Below, in pieces: positions 26,072-35,070 of a stretch of 64,000 bases of DNA (the first letter of the stretch is position 1; every line of letters begins with the position of its first letter). The translations under genes were made by a program, and so were the position numbers. The notes beneath the pieces are model-generated. The model did no database searches. It saw only the letters and a list, made by a program, of their open reading frames with translations, and was not told where the DNA came from. Origin of the DNA: Methanofollis fontis (GTDB lineage Archaea; Halobacteriota; Methanomicrobia; Methanomicrobiales; Methanofollaceae); contig NZ_PGCL01000003.1 in NCBI RefSeq assembly GCF_004297185.1, positions 310,001-374,000 on the forward strand. Direction: 5' to 3'.

Positions 26072-26929
26072 ATGCACAGGATTCCCCACCTGTTTTTTAC
26101 CATCATGCTCATCCTCCTCTCCGCCGGATGCATCTCGGCGGATTCCCCTAAGGCAGAGGATACGGGCATCCGCCTGCTCACGCCTGCGGACCCATTTTCC
26201 ATCTTTGACGGTCAGGCGACCTGTGCCGAGATCATCGGGAAGGATAGCCCGGGCGCCCCGGCAAACTACAGCCTGGCAATCATCACCATTCAAGCGGGCA
26301 ATGCGACACCCCCGCACCGACTTCTGGGGAGCACGGAACTGCTCCACGTGATCGGCGGCGAGGCGACGATCCGGTGCGACAACAGCACGCTCACCGCCCG
26401 GATGGGCGAGACCGTGATCCTGCCCGAAGGGGCGCTCCAGTCGATCGCCGCCGCCGGCGATGACGACCTCCGGTACATCGATGTGGTCCAGCCCCCCTTC
26501 ACACCGGCGATCGAGGTGCCCGGGGACGATCTGGCGGCGACTGACGGCAGGCCGATTGTCATCCCCGATCCCGGGCAGGGGATCGAGTGGGACTATGGAA
26601 CGGTGATGATCTATACCCTGGCAAACCCGGTGCTGATGCCGGAGATGGACCTCCCGATCGGCTACAGCCTCGCATATGCAGAACTCCAGACCGATGGCTC
26701 GGTCGGATACAACCGCCTCAACGGTTCGTCAGAGGTGATCTATGTGATCCACGGCGAGGTCGAGGTGTTCTGGCCGGAGAACGGATCCATTCTGGTCCCG
26801 GCAGGGAGCGCCGCCTATATCCCATCCGATCAGGTCAAAAATTACCGGAATGCGGCAGAATCGACATCGGCCATCCTCTCCTTCGTCGATCCGGCATGGA
26901 CCGAGGAAAAAACAGAGATGCTGGAATAA
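26072..26929 (+). CDS. Bicupin lipoprotein
   Basis: 285 residues from the ATG at 26072; the signal MHRIPHLFFTIMLILLSAGC ends in a lipobox. Two cupin domains follow: the first around HRLLGSTELLHVIGGEATIR with PPHR and E/H metal ligands, the second around YNRLNGSSEVIYVIHGEVEV with ILVPAGSAAYIP. The second domain lacks the first His pair, so only the first may hold a metal. Extracellular, membrane-anchored. Substrate unknown. It stands alone, convergent with the PFL gene. Confidence 0.8.
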   Translation: MHRIPHLFFTIMLILLSAGCISADSPKAEDTGIRLLTPADPFSIFDGQATCAEIIGKDSPGAPANYSLAIITIQAGNATPPHRLLGSTELLHVIGGEATIRCDNSTLTARMGETVILPEGALQSIAAAGDDDLRYIDVVQPPFTPAIEVPGDDLAATDGRPIVIPDPGQGIEWDYGTVMIYTLANPVLMPEMDLPIGYSLAYAELQTDGSVGYNRLNGSSEVIYVIHGEVEVFWPENGSILVPAGSAAYIPSDQVKNYRNAAESTSAILSFVDPAWTEEKTEMLE

Positions 26930-26955
26930 GAGGGGCACCGGCCCGTCCCCTCTCA

Positions 26956-28320
26956 TCAGTTCTTGAAGCTGTGGATCGGCGCGGGGATCCTGCCGCCGCG
27001 GTTGACGAAATCCTCGCAGCCAAACGGGTTCACCCGCTGGACGGGCGCATGACCAAGCAGTCCGCCGAACTCCACCGTATCCCCGACATCTTTTCCGATC
27101 ACCGGGATCAGGCGGACGGCGGTGGTCTTCTGGTTCACCATGCCGATCGCCGCCTCATCGGCGATGATGCCGGAGATCGTGGCAGCGGACGTCGTGCCCG
27201 GGATGGCAATCATATCCAGCCCGACCGAGCAGACGCAGGTCATCGCCTCCAACTTCTCGATCGTCAGGGCGCCGCGGTTGACGGCATCGATCATCCCCTG
27301 GTCCTCGCTGACCGGGATAAAGGCGCCGCTGAGTCCGCCGACAAACGAACTTGCCATGACACCCCCCTTCTTGACCTGGTCGTTGAGCAGGGCGAGGGCG
27401 GCGGTGGTCCCGGGCGCTCCCGCGGACTCAAGCCCCATCTCCTCCAGGATCTCCGCCACGCTGTCGCCCACGGCAGGCGTCGGCGCCAGGGAGAGATCGA
27501 CGATGCCGAAGGGGACACCCAGCCGTTCCGAGGCCTCCTGCGCCACCAGCTGCCCGACCCGAGTGACCTTGAAGGCCGTTTTCTTAACGGTCTCGCAGAG
27601 CACCTCGAAGTTCTCCCCCCTGACCCCCTCGAGGGCATGCTTGACGACACCCGGACCGCTGACACCCACATTGATCACCGCATCCGCCTCAGTCACGCCA
27701 TGAAAGGCCCCGGCCATAAAGGGGTTGTCGTCCGGGGCGTTGCAGAAGACGACCAGTTTTGCACACCCCAGGGAATTGTTCTCCTGTGTCGCCTCTGCGG
27801 TCTCCCTGATGATCTCGCCCATCAATTTGACGGCATCCATGTTGATGCCGGTCCTGGTGGAACCGACATTCACCGAACTGCACACCCGTTCGGTGGACGA
27901 GAGGGCCCCCGGGATGGAGCGGATGAGGTCTCGATCGGCCTTCGTCATCCCCTTTGAGACGAGAGCGGAGTAGCCTCCGAGAAAATTCACCCCGGTGTCC
28001 CGTGCAGCCTCATCCAGCGTCCGTGCAATCGTCACGAAATCCTCCGGGCACCGGCAGGCCCGACCCCCCACCAGTGCTATCGGGGTGACGGAGATGCGTG
28101 TATTGACGATCGGGAGCCCATATTCGCATTCGATCTCGCGGCCGGTGGAGACGAGGTCATGTGCAAGGCGGGTGATCTTATCATAGATATTCCGGTTCAG
28201 GACGTCCAGGTCGGCGTCACAGCAGTCCAGCAGGCTGATGCCCAGGGTGATGGTGCGGACATCCAGGTTTTCCTGCTCGATCATCGTATTTGTCTCGTTC
28301 ACCTCAAAGATGTTGATCAT
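26956..28320 (-). CDS. PFL-family protein (UPF0210/DUF711)
   Basis: 454 residues, full length for the family, with [17 protein letters not shown] at the start, [15 protein letters not shown], and a central [16 protein letters not shown]. The fold is related to pyruvate formate-lyase but lacks the glycyl-radical motif; the role is unproven. A GAGAGGA site precedes the ATG. The gene follows an ACT-domain gene by 11 bases, a pair seen widely in bacteria and archaea, which suggests amino-acid-responsive regulation. Confidence 0.9.
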   Translation of the reverse strand: MINIFEVNETNTMIEQENLDVRTITLGISLLDCCDADLDVLNRNIYDKITRLAHDLVSTGREIECEYGLPIVNTRISVTPIALVGGRACRCPEDFVTIARTLDEAARDTGVNFLGGYSALVSKGMTKADRDLIRSIPGALSSTERVCSSVNVGSTRTGINMDAVKLMGEIIRETAEATQENNSLGCAKLVVFCNAPDDNPFMAGAFHGVTEADAVINVGVSGPGVVKHALEGVRGENFEVLCETVKKTAFKVTRVGQLVAQEASERLGVPFGIVDLSLAPTPAVGDSVAEILEEMGLESAGAPGTTAALALLNDQVKKGGVMASSFVGGLSGAFIPVSEDQGMIDAVNRGALTIEKLEAMTCVCSVGLDMIAIPGTTSAATISGIIADEAAIGMVNQKTTAVRLIPVIGKDVGDTVEFGGLLGHAPVQRVNPFGCEDFVNRGGRIPAPIHSFKN

Positions 28321-28331
28321 CCGGATTCCTC

Positions 28332-28604
28332 TCAGATACGGTGCATTTTTGTAAAAATGTCCTCATGCTGGCATCTGATCCGCACGCCGATCTCATCACC
28401 GAGTTCCTCGAGATCACGCACCATCTCACCGAACGGTCGGGGTGACCTGCCGGTGTCGACGATCATCATCATATTGAAGTAGCCCTGCACGATGGTCTGG
28501 GAGATGTCCTCGACATTGACCTGGTTGTCTGCAAGGTAGGTGCAGACCCTGGCGATGATCCCGACCGCATCCTTTCCCACGACAGTGATGATGGTTTTTT
28601 TCAT
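28332..28604 (-). CDS. ACT-domain protein (UPF0237)
   Basis: 90 residues: [20 protein letters not shown] then [11 protein letters not shown]-type strand and [12 protein letters not shown] form one ACT domain, a small regulatory fold that binds amino acids. The ATG at 28604 has GGATGAG upstream; a start four codons earlier is possible. It is the first gene of the operon with the PFL-family protein. Confidence 0.9.
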   Translation of the reverse strand: MKKTIITVVGKDAVGIIARVCTYLADNQVNVEDISQTIVQGYFNMMMIVDTGRSPRPFGEMVRDLEELGDEIGVRIRCQHEDIFTKMHRI

Positions 28605-28830
28605 GCTCGAACTCATCCCTATACGAGTATGGCGGTAATGGGGATTAATCCCGCCCAAAGGGCAGGTGCCCGCGATTCCGTATGAAACCGCCCTGAATCT
28701 CAGCGGTCCGGGGAGAGGGGCGAAGAGCGCGAGGACCGGCACCAGGGCATATCCGCCTATCAGGAATCTTCCGGAGAACCTATTTATCAGGGGAGGAGAG
28801 AGGGGGACGCATCCCCCCCTGGAGGGAGAG

Positions 28831-29601
28831 ATGAGATCGGTACTGTGTATCGGCATGATCGTGCTGCTGGTCTGTCTGGCCGGATGTGTTAATTCAGGCG
28901 GTGCAGCAGGCGACGGCATGGAGGAGGGAGCGTCGGTGAATACATCAGTCAATATCACCAGCGGGGGCCAGACCTTCCCTGCGTATCTCGCTGCACCACA
29001 GGAAACCGGCCAAAATCCCGGCATCGTGCTCATCCATTCGTTCAACGGGCTTGAACCCGGCTACAGGGAGATGACGGACCGTTTTGCAGGCGAGGGATTT
29101 GTGGTGATCGCCCCGGAGTGGCAGACATTTGAGCAGTCGCCGTCCGACGATGTGGTGGAGCAGCTTGTCCGTGATTCTGTTGCCTACCTGGGCACTCGCA
29201 CGGATGTCGACACCGAACGTCTCGGATTGACCGGCTTCTGCGCCGGGGGCCGGTATACGATGCTCTTTCTACCGCAAATTGAGGAGTTTTCGTCGGGTGT
29301 CGCCTGGTACGGCTTTCCCTATTCCGGCGGGTTCAACAACGAGACCGTCCCCGCCACCCTCCTCAGCACGATCACCGACCCGATGCTGATCATCCACGGC
29401 ACACGCGACCAGCCAAGCCCGGTGGCGGAGATCTACCGGTATGCGACAGAACTGGATGCCGCAGACGTGTACTTTGAGCTGAAGGTCTACCAGGGTGAAC
29501 CGCACGGCTTCATGATCGAGGAGGGGATGCTTTCTGAGAGTGCCGTGGCGCACGATGCATACAGGGAGATGGTGGACTTCTTCACCCGGACGCTCGGGTG
29601 A
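28831..29601 (+). CDS. Dienelactone hydrolase-like lipoprotein
   Basis: 256 residues after GGAGGG. The signal MRSVLCIGMIVLLVCLAGC ends in a lipobox. The hydrolase fold has the Cys nucleophile of the dienelactone hydrolase family in TGFCAGGRYTML, Asp in IIHGTRDQPSP and His in GEPHGFMIEE. It is anchored outside the membrane. A TATA-like CTATTTAT lies about 48 bases upstream. It may hydrolyse an ester or lactone; substrate unknown. Confidence 0.85.
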   Translation: MRSVLCIGMIVLLVCLAGCVNSGGAAGDGMEEGASVNTSVNITSGGQTFPAYLAAPQETGQNPGIVLIHSFNGLEPGYREMTDRFAGEGFVVIAPEWQTFEQSPSDDVVEQLVRDSVAYLGTRTDVDTERLGLTGFCAGGRYTMLFLPQIEEFSSGVAWYGFPYSGGFNNETVPATLLSTITDPMLIIHGTRDQPSPVAEIYRYATELDAADVYFELKVYQGEPHGFMIEEGMLSESAVAHDAYREMVDFFTRTLG

Positions 29602-29754
29602 TCATCGCCCCTGAAATCTTCAGACCCCACCCGGATGGGGGTGGACCGGTGGACCTGTCTCCCCCCACCCTGGTGGCGCCGGCACCGATCACTTTAATGT
29701 CAGGGCCGCATCAATCGGGGGTGGAGGGGTAGACCGCATGCCGGGGAGGGGGGG

Positions 29755-31545
29755 ATGGAGACCGAGATCATTCTGATGCTCCTTGTGCTCGGGGTCACGG
29801 TCCTGCTCTTTATCACCGAAGCGATCAGGGTCGACGTCGTCGCCCTTCTCGTACTGGTTATGCTCTTCTGGTTCGGGCTTGTCACTCCCGTGGAGGCGTT
29901 CTCGGGGTTTGCCAGCAATGCGGTGATCGCCGTCATCTCGATCATGATACTCGGCCGCGGCATCGAACGCACGGGGATAATGGGGCGCCTGAGCAGGTCG
30001 ATCGTGGGTGTGGCCGGGACAGACGAAAAACGGCTGCTGGCAACATTTTCTGCTGTCGTGGGCGGTCTCTCCGCATTCATGCAGAACATCGGATCGGTCG
30101 CCCTGTTTCTTCCCGCCCTGATGCGGATATCAAAGAGGACAAAAATTCCGCCCTCGCGGCTCGTCATGCCGATGGGGTTTTCCGCCATCCTGGGCGGCAC
30201 CCTCACCATGATCGGCTCCAGCGCACTCATCATCCAGAACGACCTTCTGGCCGCCAGCGGTCTGGAACCGTTCGGGTTCTTTGCCGTGACGCCCGTGGGC
30301 CTCATCCTCCTGGTTTCGGGAATCCTGTATTTTCTCCTGCTCGGGGACTACGTCCTCCCCGGTGGCCGCCCGGAGGGGCGAAGGCCGGGAAGCCAGGAGG
30401 ACCTGGTGGAAACCTGGCAGCTCCCCACCGGCATGCACCACTACCATATCCCCCCTGACAGCTCCCTCAACGGAAAAGAACGTGAGGAAGTGCGCCTGAA
30501 GGCCGAATACGCCCTGCATCTCCTGGCCATCACCGACAAGAGGGATGTGTTCTATGCACCGTGGCGGCACACCCCCCTGCGTGCCGGACAGTCCATCACG
30601 CTCCTCGGAAAGACGGAGGATGCCGCCAGGTTTGCGTCCGACTTCTCCCTGGTGCGCAGACCCGACCAGGCCCGCCTCTCCGCAGAGGTGGGGGGAGAGA
30701 ACGCCGGTTTTGCCGAGGTGCTGGTGAGGCCGCACGCCCCGCTGGCCGGGAAAAGCCTCCGCGAGATCACCTTCAGGAAGACCTATGGCGTGGAACCCAT
30801 CCTGCTCTCCTCCCGGGACGCCGAGATGCGCATGGACTTCTTTGACGTCCCCCTCTCGGCCGGCGATATCATCGTGGTCTTCGGCCCGTGGAACAACATC
30901 CGTGCTCTGGCCGGCGACCCGAGTTTCGTGCTCTCCACCCCGGTCGATGAACCGGCGGTCCAGAAAGAGAAGGCGCCGATCGCCCTTCTCTGTTTTATCG
31001 GCGGGATCGCCCTCACCCTGACCGGGATACCCATCGCCATGGGGCTGCTTACCGGTGCCCTGGCGATGATTCTCACCGGTGTGCTCGGGATCGATGAGGC
31101 CTACCGCTCGATCGACTGGAAGACCGTGTTTTTGCTGGCCGGACTCATCCCGCTCGGGATTGCGATGATCAATACAGGCACGGCGTCACTGATCGCGGCC
31201 AGTCTGCTCTCGCTCATCGGGGGCGCCCACCCGGTCCTGCTCTTCATCGGCATCGGTGCACTGACGACCATATTTACCCTGTTCATGTCCAATATGGGGG
31301 CCGTCGTCATCCTGGTCCCGATCGTGCTGCTGGTCGGCGCCGAAACCGGGATCGATCCCAGAGGTCTGGCCCTTCTTGTGGGAATCTCCGCCTCGAACTC
31401 GTTCATTCTGCCAACCCACCAGGTGAACGCCTTTCTCATGTCTCCTGGGGGCTATCACAACCGGGATTATCTGAAGGCCGGCGGCATCCTGACGATCCTC
31501 TATCTCATCATCGTCTCAGGATGGATTTATCTGGTCTTCGTATGA
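29755..31545 (+). CDS. SLC13-type anion transporter with two TrkA-C domains
   Basis: 596 residues. Membrane helices occupy about 1-200 and 410-596, and two cytosolic TrkA-C (RCK-C) domains lie between (about 215-300 and 305-390; for example VLVRPHAPLAGKSLREITFR). Conserved helix ends MQNIGSVALFLPAL and MSNMGAVVILVPIVLL are the paired SNxxA-like hairpins of the SLC13/DASS family. Likely substrates are sulfate, thiosulfate or a dicarboxylate; the neighbouring sulfur genes favour a sulfur oxyanion, which is inference. Confidence 0.85.
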   Translation: METEIILMLLVLGVTVLLFITEAIRVDVVALLVLVMLFWFGLVTPVEAFSGFASNAVIAVISIMILGRGIERTGIMGRLSRSIVGVAGTDEKRLLATFSAVVGGLSAFMQNIGSVALFLPALMRISKRTKIPPSRLVMPMGFSAILGGTLTMIGSSALIIQNDLLAASGLEPFGFFAVTPVGLILLVSGILYFLLLGDYVLPGGRPEGRRPGSQEDLVETWQLPTGMHHYHIPPDSSLNGKEREEVRLKAEYALHLLAITDKRDVFYAPWRHTPLRAGQSITLLGKTEDAARFASDFSLVRRPDQARLSAEVGGENAGFAEVLVRPHAPLAGKSLREITFRKTYGVEPILLSSRDAEMRMDFFDVPLSAGDIIVVFGPWNNIRALAGDPSFVLSTPVDEPAVQKEKAPIALLCFIGGIALTLTGIPIAMGLLTGALAMILTGVLGIDEAYRSIDWKTVFLLAGLIPLGIAMINTGTASLIAASLLSLIGGAHPVLLFIGIGALTTIFTLFMSNMGAVVILVPIVLLVGAETGIDPRGLALLVGISASNSFILPTHQVNAFLMSPGGYHNRDYLKAGGILTILYLIIVSGWIYLVFV

Positions 31546-31582
31546 TTACCTGCTCCAGAGACAGATGGGGTGAAGGGGAAAA

Positions 31583-32947
31583 ATGGTTGTTCAGCAGTTT
31601 TTTATTCCGGGCATTGCGCACAGTTCGTATCTTATCGGCGCCGAGCAGACATGCGCCATTGTCGATCCCGCACGGGACGTCGGGCGCTATATCGATGCCG
31701 CATCAGACCTCGGTCTTGCGATCACGCATATCCTTGAGACGCATCTGCATGCAGATTTCGTCTCCGGCCACCTGGACCTTGCAGAAGCGACGGGTGCACG
31801 GATCTATGCACCGAAGGCCGGGGCCTGTGCGTTTGCGCACGAACCGGTGGCCGAAGGTGCACAATTCTCTATCGGGGGGATCAGGATGGATGTGCTCGAC
31901 ACCCCCGGGCATACGCCTGAGGGCGTGACCTATGTGGCCACCGACCTCTCCAGGGGCAATGAGCCCTTTGCCATCTTCCCGGGCGATACACTCTTCGTCG
32001 GCGATGTCGGTCGGCCCGACCTGTTCCCCGGGCGGGCGCAGGAACTCGCGGCACATCTCCACGAGAACCTGCACACAAAAATCCTCGCCCTGCCGGATCA
32101 CTGCATGGTCTTTCCCGCCCATGGCGCCGGATCGCTCTGCGGACGGTCGATGGGTTCGATGCGGTTCTCCACCATCGGCTATGAGCGCCGATATAACACC
32201 CCCCTGACGATCGCCGACCGTGAGGAGTTCATCCACTCGCTCACCGAGGATATGCCGCCGGCGCCCGACCATTTCGCCCGGTGCAGCGAGATCAACCGGC
32301 AGGGCCCGGCGCAGGTCAGCACCCTGCCGGTGATCCGGGGCATGAAACCCGCCGAGTTCAGGCGGCATGCAGAACAGGACGACACGATCGTGGTCTCGAT
32401 CAGGAATTACGCCACCTTCGGCGGGCAGCACATCCCCGGCAGTTACCACATCGACCTGGCCGGCAACTTTTCCACCTTTGCCGGATGGGTGCTCCCGCCC
32501 GATAAGGACATCCTGCTCGTCACCGACAGTCCGGCACAGGCGAGGGAGGCGGTGACGATGCTCCGCCGGGTGGGTCTGGACCGGACGATCGGCTACCTGG
32601 AGGGGGGCACCCATGCCTGGGTGATGGCCGGGTATCCGACCGACCATGTCCACCAGCTCTCGCCGGAGGAGACGCATGCGATGATCTTGGAGGGAAGGGC
32701 GACACTGGTGGACGTGCGGACACCTGAGGAGTATGCAGAGGATCATGTGGAGGGTGCGATCAATATCATGGCGATGGACCTGAGGACCAGGTATACAGAT
32801 CTCGCCCCCGATCAGCCGGTGATCATGATGTGCAGGACCGGACACCGCTCCAGCCTTGCCTGCAGCATCCTGAAGCAGAAGGGTTTTTCAGAGGTCTACA
32901 ACGCCGCGGGCGGCATCACCGGTTACCGTGCGGCAGGATACTCCTGA
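31583..32947 (+). CDS. MBL-fold hydrolase with two rhodanese domains
   Basis: 454 residues. The N-terminal metallo-beta-lactamase domain has THLHADFVSGH (H54, H56, D58), DTPGHTPEG and GDTLFVGDVGRPD, as in persulfide dioxygenase (ETHE1-type) proteins. Two rhodanese domains follow. The first (about 250-345) has LLVTDSPAQ where the active Cys should be, so it is probably inactive; the second has MMCRTGHRS with C417 intact. The enzyme likely oxidises or transfers sulfane sulfur in the cytosol. It is followed by two sulfur-transporter halves. Confidence 0.9.
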   Translation: MVVQQFFIPGIAHSSYLIGAEQTCAIVDPARDVGRYIDAASDLGLAITHILETHLHADFVSGHLDLAEATGARIYAPKAGACAFAHEPVAEGAQFSIGGIRMDVLDTPGHTPEGVTYVATDLSRGNEPFAIFPGDTLFVGDVGRPDLFPGRAQELAAHLHENLHTKILALPDHCMVFPAHGAGSLCGRSMGSMRFSTIGYERRYNTPLTIADREEFIHSLTEDMPPAPDHFARCSEINRQGPAQVSTLPVIRGMKPAEFRRHAEQDDTIVVSIRNYATFGGQHIPGSYHIDLAGNFSTFAGWVLPPDKDILLVTDSPAQAREAVTMLRRVGLDRTIGYLEGGTHAWVMAGYPTDHVHQLSPEETHAMILEGRATLVDVRTPEEYAEDHVEGAINIMAMDLRTRYTDLAPDQPVIMMCRTGHRSSLACSILKQKGFSEVYNAAGGITGYRAAGYS

Positions 32948-32957
32948 GGTGGTGGCA

Positions 32958-33458
32958 ATGGACCCGACACCCTATATTGCCGGGGTGGGGATCGGCATCA
33001 TCAGCTGGTTCGCATTCCTCCTCTCCGACCGCCCCCTCGGTTGTTCGACGGCCTATGCACGGACGAGCGGCATGATCGAGGCGGCCATCCGGGGGGATGC
33101 GGCGCGGGAGCGGCCCTATTACAGAAAATTCGCCCCGCAGATCGACTGGGAATGGATGCTGGTGCTCGGGGTCGTGATCGGCGCCTTCGTCACGGCGGTC
33201 GTCACCGGGGAGTTCGCCCTGATCTGGGTGCCGTCACGATTTGCGGCGGCGTTCGGACCTGATATCCCATTCAGGCTTGTGGTCGCCATCATCGGCGGCG
33301 TACTGATGGGGATCGGGTCGCGCTGGGCCGGCGGATGCACAAGCGGCCACGGCATATCAGGCACCCTGCAGCTGGCGATATCGAGCTGGGTGGCGGTCAT
33401 CATCTTCTTTGTCAGCGGGATCGTCTGTGCCTTCCTGATCTACGGGGTGGGGCCATGA
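32958..33458 (+). CDS. YeeE/YedE sulfur transporter, first half
   Basis: 166 residues from the ATG at 32958, which follows GAGGTGG. Four to five membrane helices. RPLGCSTAYARTSG near residue 30 and GGCTSGHGISGTLQLAIS near 130 carry the conserved Cys of the YeeE/YedE (TsuA) family, which passes thiosulfate or another sulfur anion across the membrane through thiol relays. Its stop overlaps the next gene by four bases. Confidence 0.85.
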   Translation: MDPTPYIAGVGIGIISWFAFLLSDRPLGCSTAYARTSGMIEAAIRGDAARERPYYRKFAPQIDWEWMLVLGVVIGAFVTAVVTGEFALIWVPSRFAAAFGPDIPFRLVVAIIGGVLMGIGSRWAGGCTSGHGISGTLQLAISSWVAVIIFFVSGIVCAFLIYGVGP

Positions 33459-34021
33459 CCGACGCCCTGCAGCGCCTCCGCCAGAACGCACCGCAGCAAC
33501 TCCTCCTCGGTCTGCTGATGGGGATCGCATTTGGCGCCTGCCTCCAGATCGGCGGCGTGACGCGCTACGATGTGATCCTCGGGCAGCTGCTGCTCACCGA
33601 CTTCACCGTGGTGAAGGTGATGCTCAGCGCCGTGGCGGTCGGCATGGTCGGGATCCATCTCATGCGGGGGGCCGGGCTTGCCGAACTGCACATCAAGCCC
33701 GGTTCGGTCGGCGCCACGGTGGTCGGCGGGATCATCTTCGGCGCCGGTTTTGCGGTGCTGGGGTATTGTCCGGGCACGGTGGCCGGCGCCGTCGGATCAG
33801 GCGCCCTCGATGCCCTGGTCGGCGGGGTGAGCGGGATCATCCTTGGGGCCGGGATCTTCGCTGTGCTCTACCCGCGCCTGGAGGCGTCGGTGCTCCACCG
33901 CGGGGAGTTTCCGACCATGAGCATACCCCAGCTGCTGAACCTCAACCCCTGGATGGTGGTGGTGCCGGTGGTGATCCTGATCGCCGCCGTGCTCGTCGGG
34001 CTGGAGTATGCAGGTCTCTGA
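33455..34021 (+). CDS. YeeE/YedE sulfur transporter, second half
   Basis: 188 residues. Membrane helices with LLMGIAFGACLQIGGVTRYD and FAVLGYCPGTVAGAVGSGAL carry the second set of Cys motifs. It is fused with the first half in many bacteria, so the two chains probably pair. The ATG overlaps the stop of the first half (ATGA). The hydrophilic C-terminal loop with HRGEFPTMSIP lies before a last helix. Confidence 0.85.
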   Translation: MTDALQRLRQNAPQQLLLGLLMGIAFGACLQIGGVTRYDVILGQLLLTDFTVVKVMLSAVAVGMVGIHLMRGAGLAELHIKPGSVGATVVGGIIFGAGFAVLGYCPGTVAGAVGSGALDALVGGVSGIILGAGIFAVLYPRLEASVLHRGEFPTMSIPQLLNLNPWMVVVPVVILIAAVLVGLEYAGL

Positions 34022-34105
34022 GGGGGGAGGCGGCAACCTATTTAATCGGGGGATTCCCTTACCCTCCGTCATACCTCCGGGAGGAGGGCGAAGGGAGGGG
34101 AGAAG

Positions 34106-34507
34106 ATGATTGAGATACTGCCGGAGAGCGCGGGGTGCGTCATCGGGTTTCAGATCAGCGGCGATGTCACGGATGAGGACTACATGGAGGTGTTCATACC
34201 GGCGATCGACCTGGCGGCCGAACGCTATGGCACGGTGCGGGTGCTGGTCGATATCGTTGATTTCAAGGGGGAGGATTTCGGAGCCATGACCGACGACCTG
34301 ATCCAGGATACCAAGGTCTCACTGGTCGAGCGTGAGGCGATCATCGGCGGCGAGGAGTGGGAAAAAAGGTTGCTCTCCGTTCAGCCGGCCTTCTTCCTCT
34401 TCTCCAGCACCGATGTGCGGTTCTTCAAACCCGAGCACCGCCAGGAGGCATGGCGATGGGTCAGCGAGGGCATGCGGGACCTGGTGCGGGCGCCGGAGCC
34501 TCGGTGA
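34106..34507 (+). CDS. SpoIIAA/STAS-like protein
   Basis: 133 residues with alternating strands and helices; GCVIGFQISGDVTDEDYMEV and GTVRVLVDIVDFKGEDFGAM match the SpoIIAA-like (DUF3478) branch of the STAS fold. These proteins often associate with membranes or lipids; the role is unknown. A possible TATA box CCTATTTAAT lies about 70 bases upstream. It is the last gene before the defence block. Confidence 0.8.
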   Translation: MIEILPESAGCVIGFQISGDVTDEDYMEVFIPAIDLAAERYGTVRVLVDIVDFKGEDFGAMTDDLIQDTKVSLVEREAIIGGEEWEKRLLSVQPAFFLFSSTDVRFFKPEHRQEAWRWVSEGMRDLVRAPEPR

Positions 34508-34613
34508 GGATACCGTGGCGATCAGAATAGAATCCCTTTTTTCCACCGAGCATATCCCAGGTGAATGCTGTTATCTTCATTCTAAAATTACAAAATGCCA
34601 ATAACGAATAATC

Positions 34614-34779
34614 TGTGACGTGGCATTCATCGAGATTGATGACGGCCTCTGGGCGATTATAAGCAACCACCTGCCGCCTCATAGACCTCATACCTGACGA
34701 CCGCGATCCGATCTTCGTTTTAATAAACGGAATTATGGTCGCCCTTACAACAGGATGTATGATCTACAGGATTTTGGGA
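34614..34779 (+). mobile_element. Internally deleted remnant of the IS5-family element
   Basis: The first 145 bases, starting TGTGACGTGGCATTC, match the 5' end of the element at 1,687-2,513. The sequence then jumps at about 34,757 to the very 3' end (TGATCTAC...TTTTGGGA), missing about 630 bases. The start codon and first 27 codons survive but a TGA interrupts them. Both element ends remain, so this is a MITE-like deletion derivative that could be moved in trans. It marks the left edge of the defence block. Confidence 0.75.
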
Positions 34780-35070
34780 GGGCAAATTACATTGAGTGGA
34801 ACATCCCCGGTGAAAAGAGTAAAAACACAATATTCTATCAAAAATATTCAATGAGCACACATCAATAGATGGCAAGTTTTATGGTGTCTAATATGAATAT
34901 TTTGATAAACAAACTAATATTATGGCCTATCTTTCAAATTAACTCATATCAAACGATTAAATCAATTCATCGTTATTTGCGAAGACGCCTGATTCAGACA
35001 GGAAAGCCAGACAACGCATCTCATGCAGATAAATCGTTGTCAGCGTTAAGCGAATAAAAGGGAATAAAAA
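34780..35070. promoter_or_regulatory. AT-rich leader of the restriction operon
   Basis: About 290 bases, much AT-richer than the surroundings, ending just before hsdM. It has several TATA-like stretches, for example around 34,838-34,852 and 34,915-34,925, but I cannot choose one. A 62-codon frame (34,869-35,057) has no ribosome site and I do not call it. Confidence 0.4.

Noticed and set aside
31703-32845. A 380-codon open frame on the minus strand
   Set aside because: It is antisense to the MBL-rhodanese gene and has the His/Arg/Gly-rich look of a shadow.
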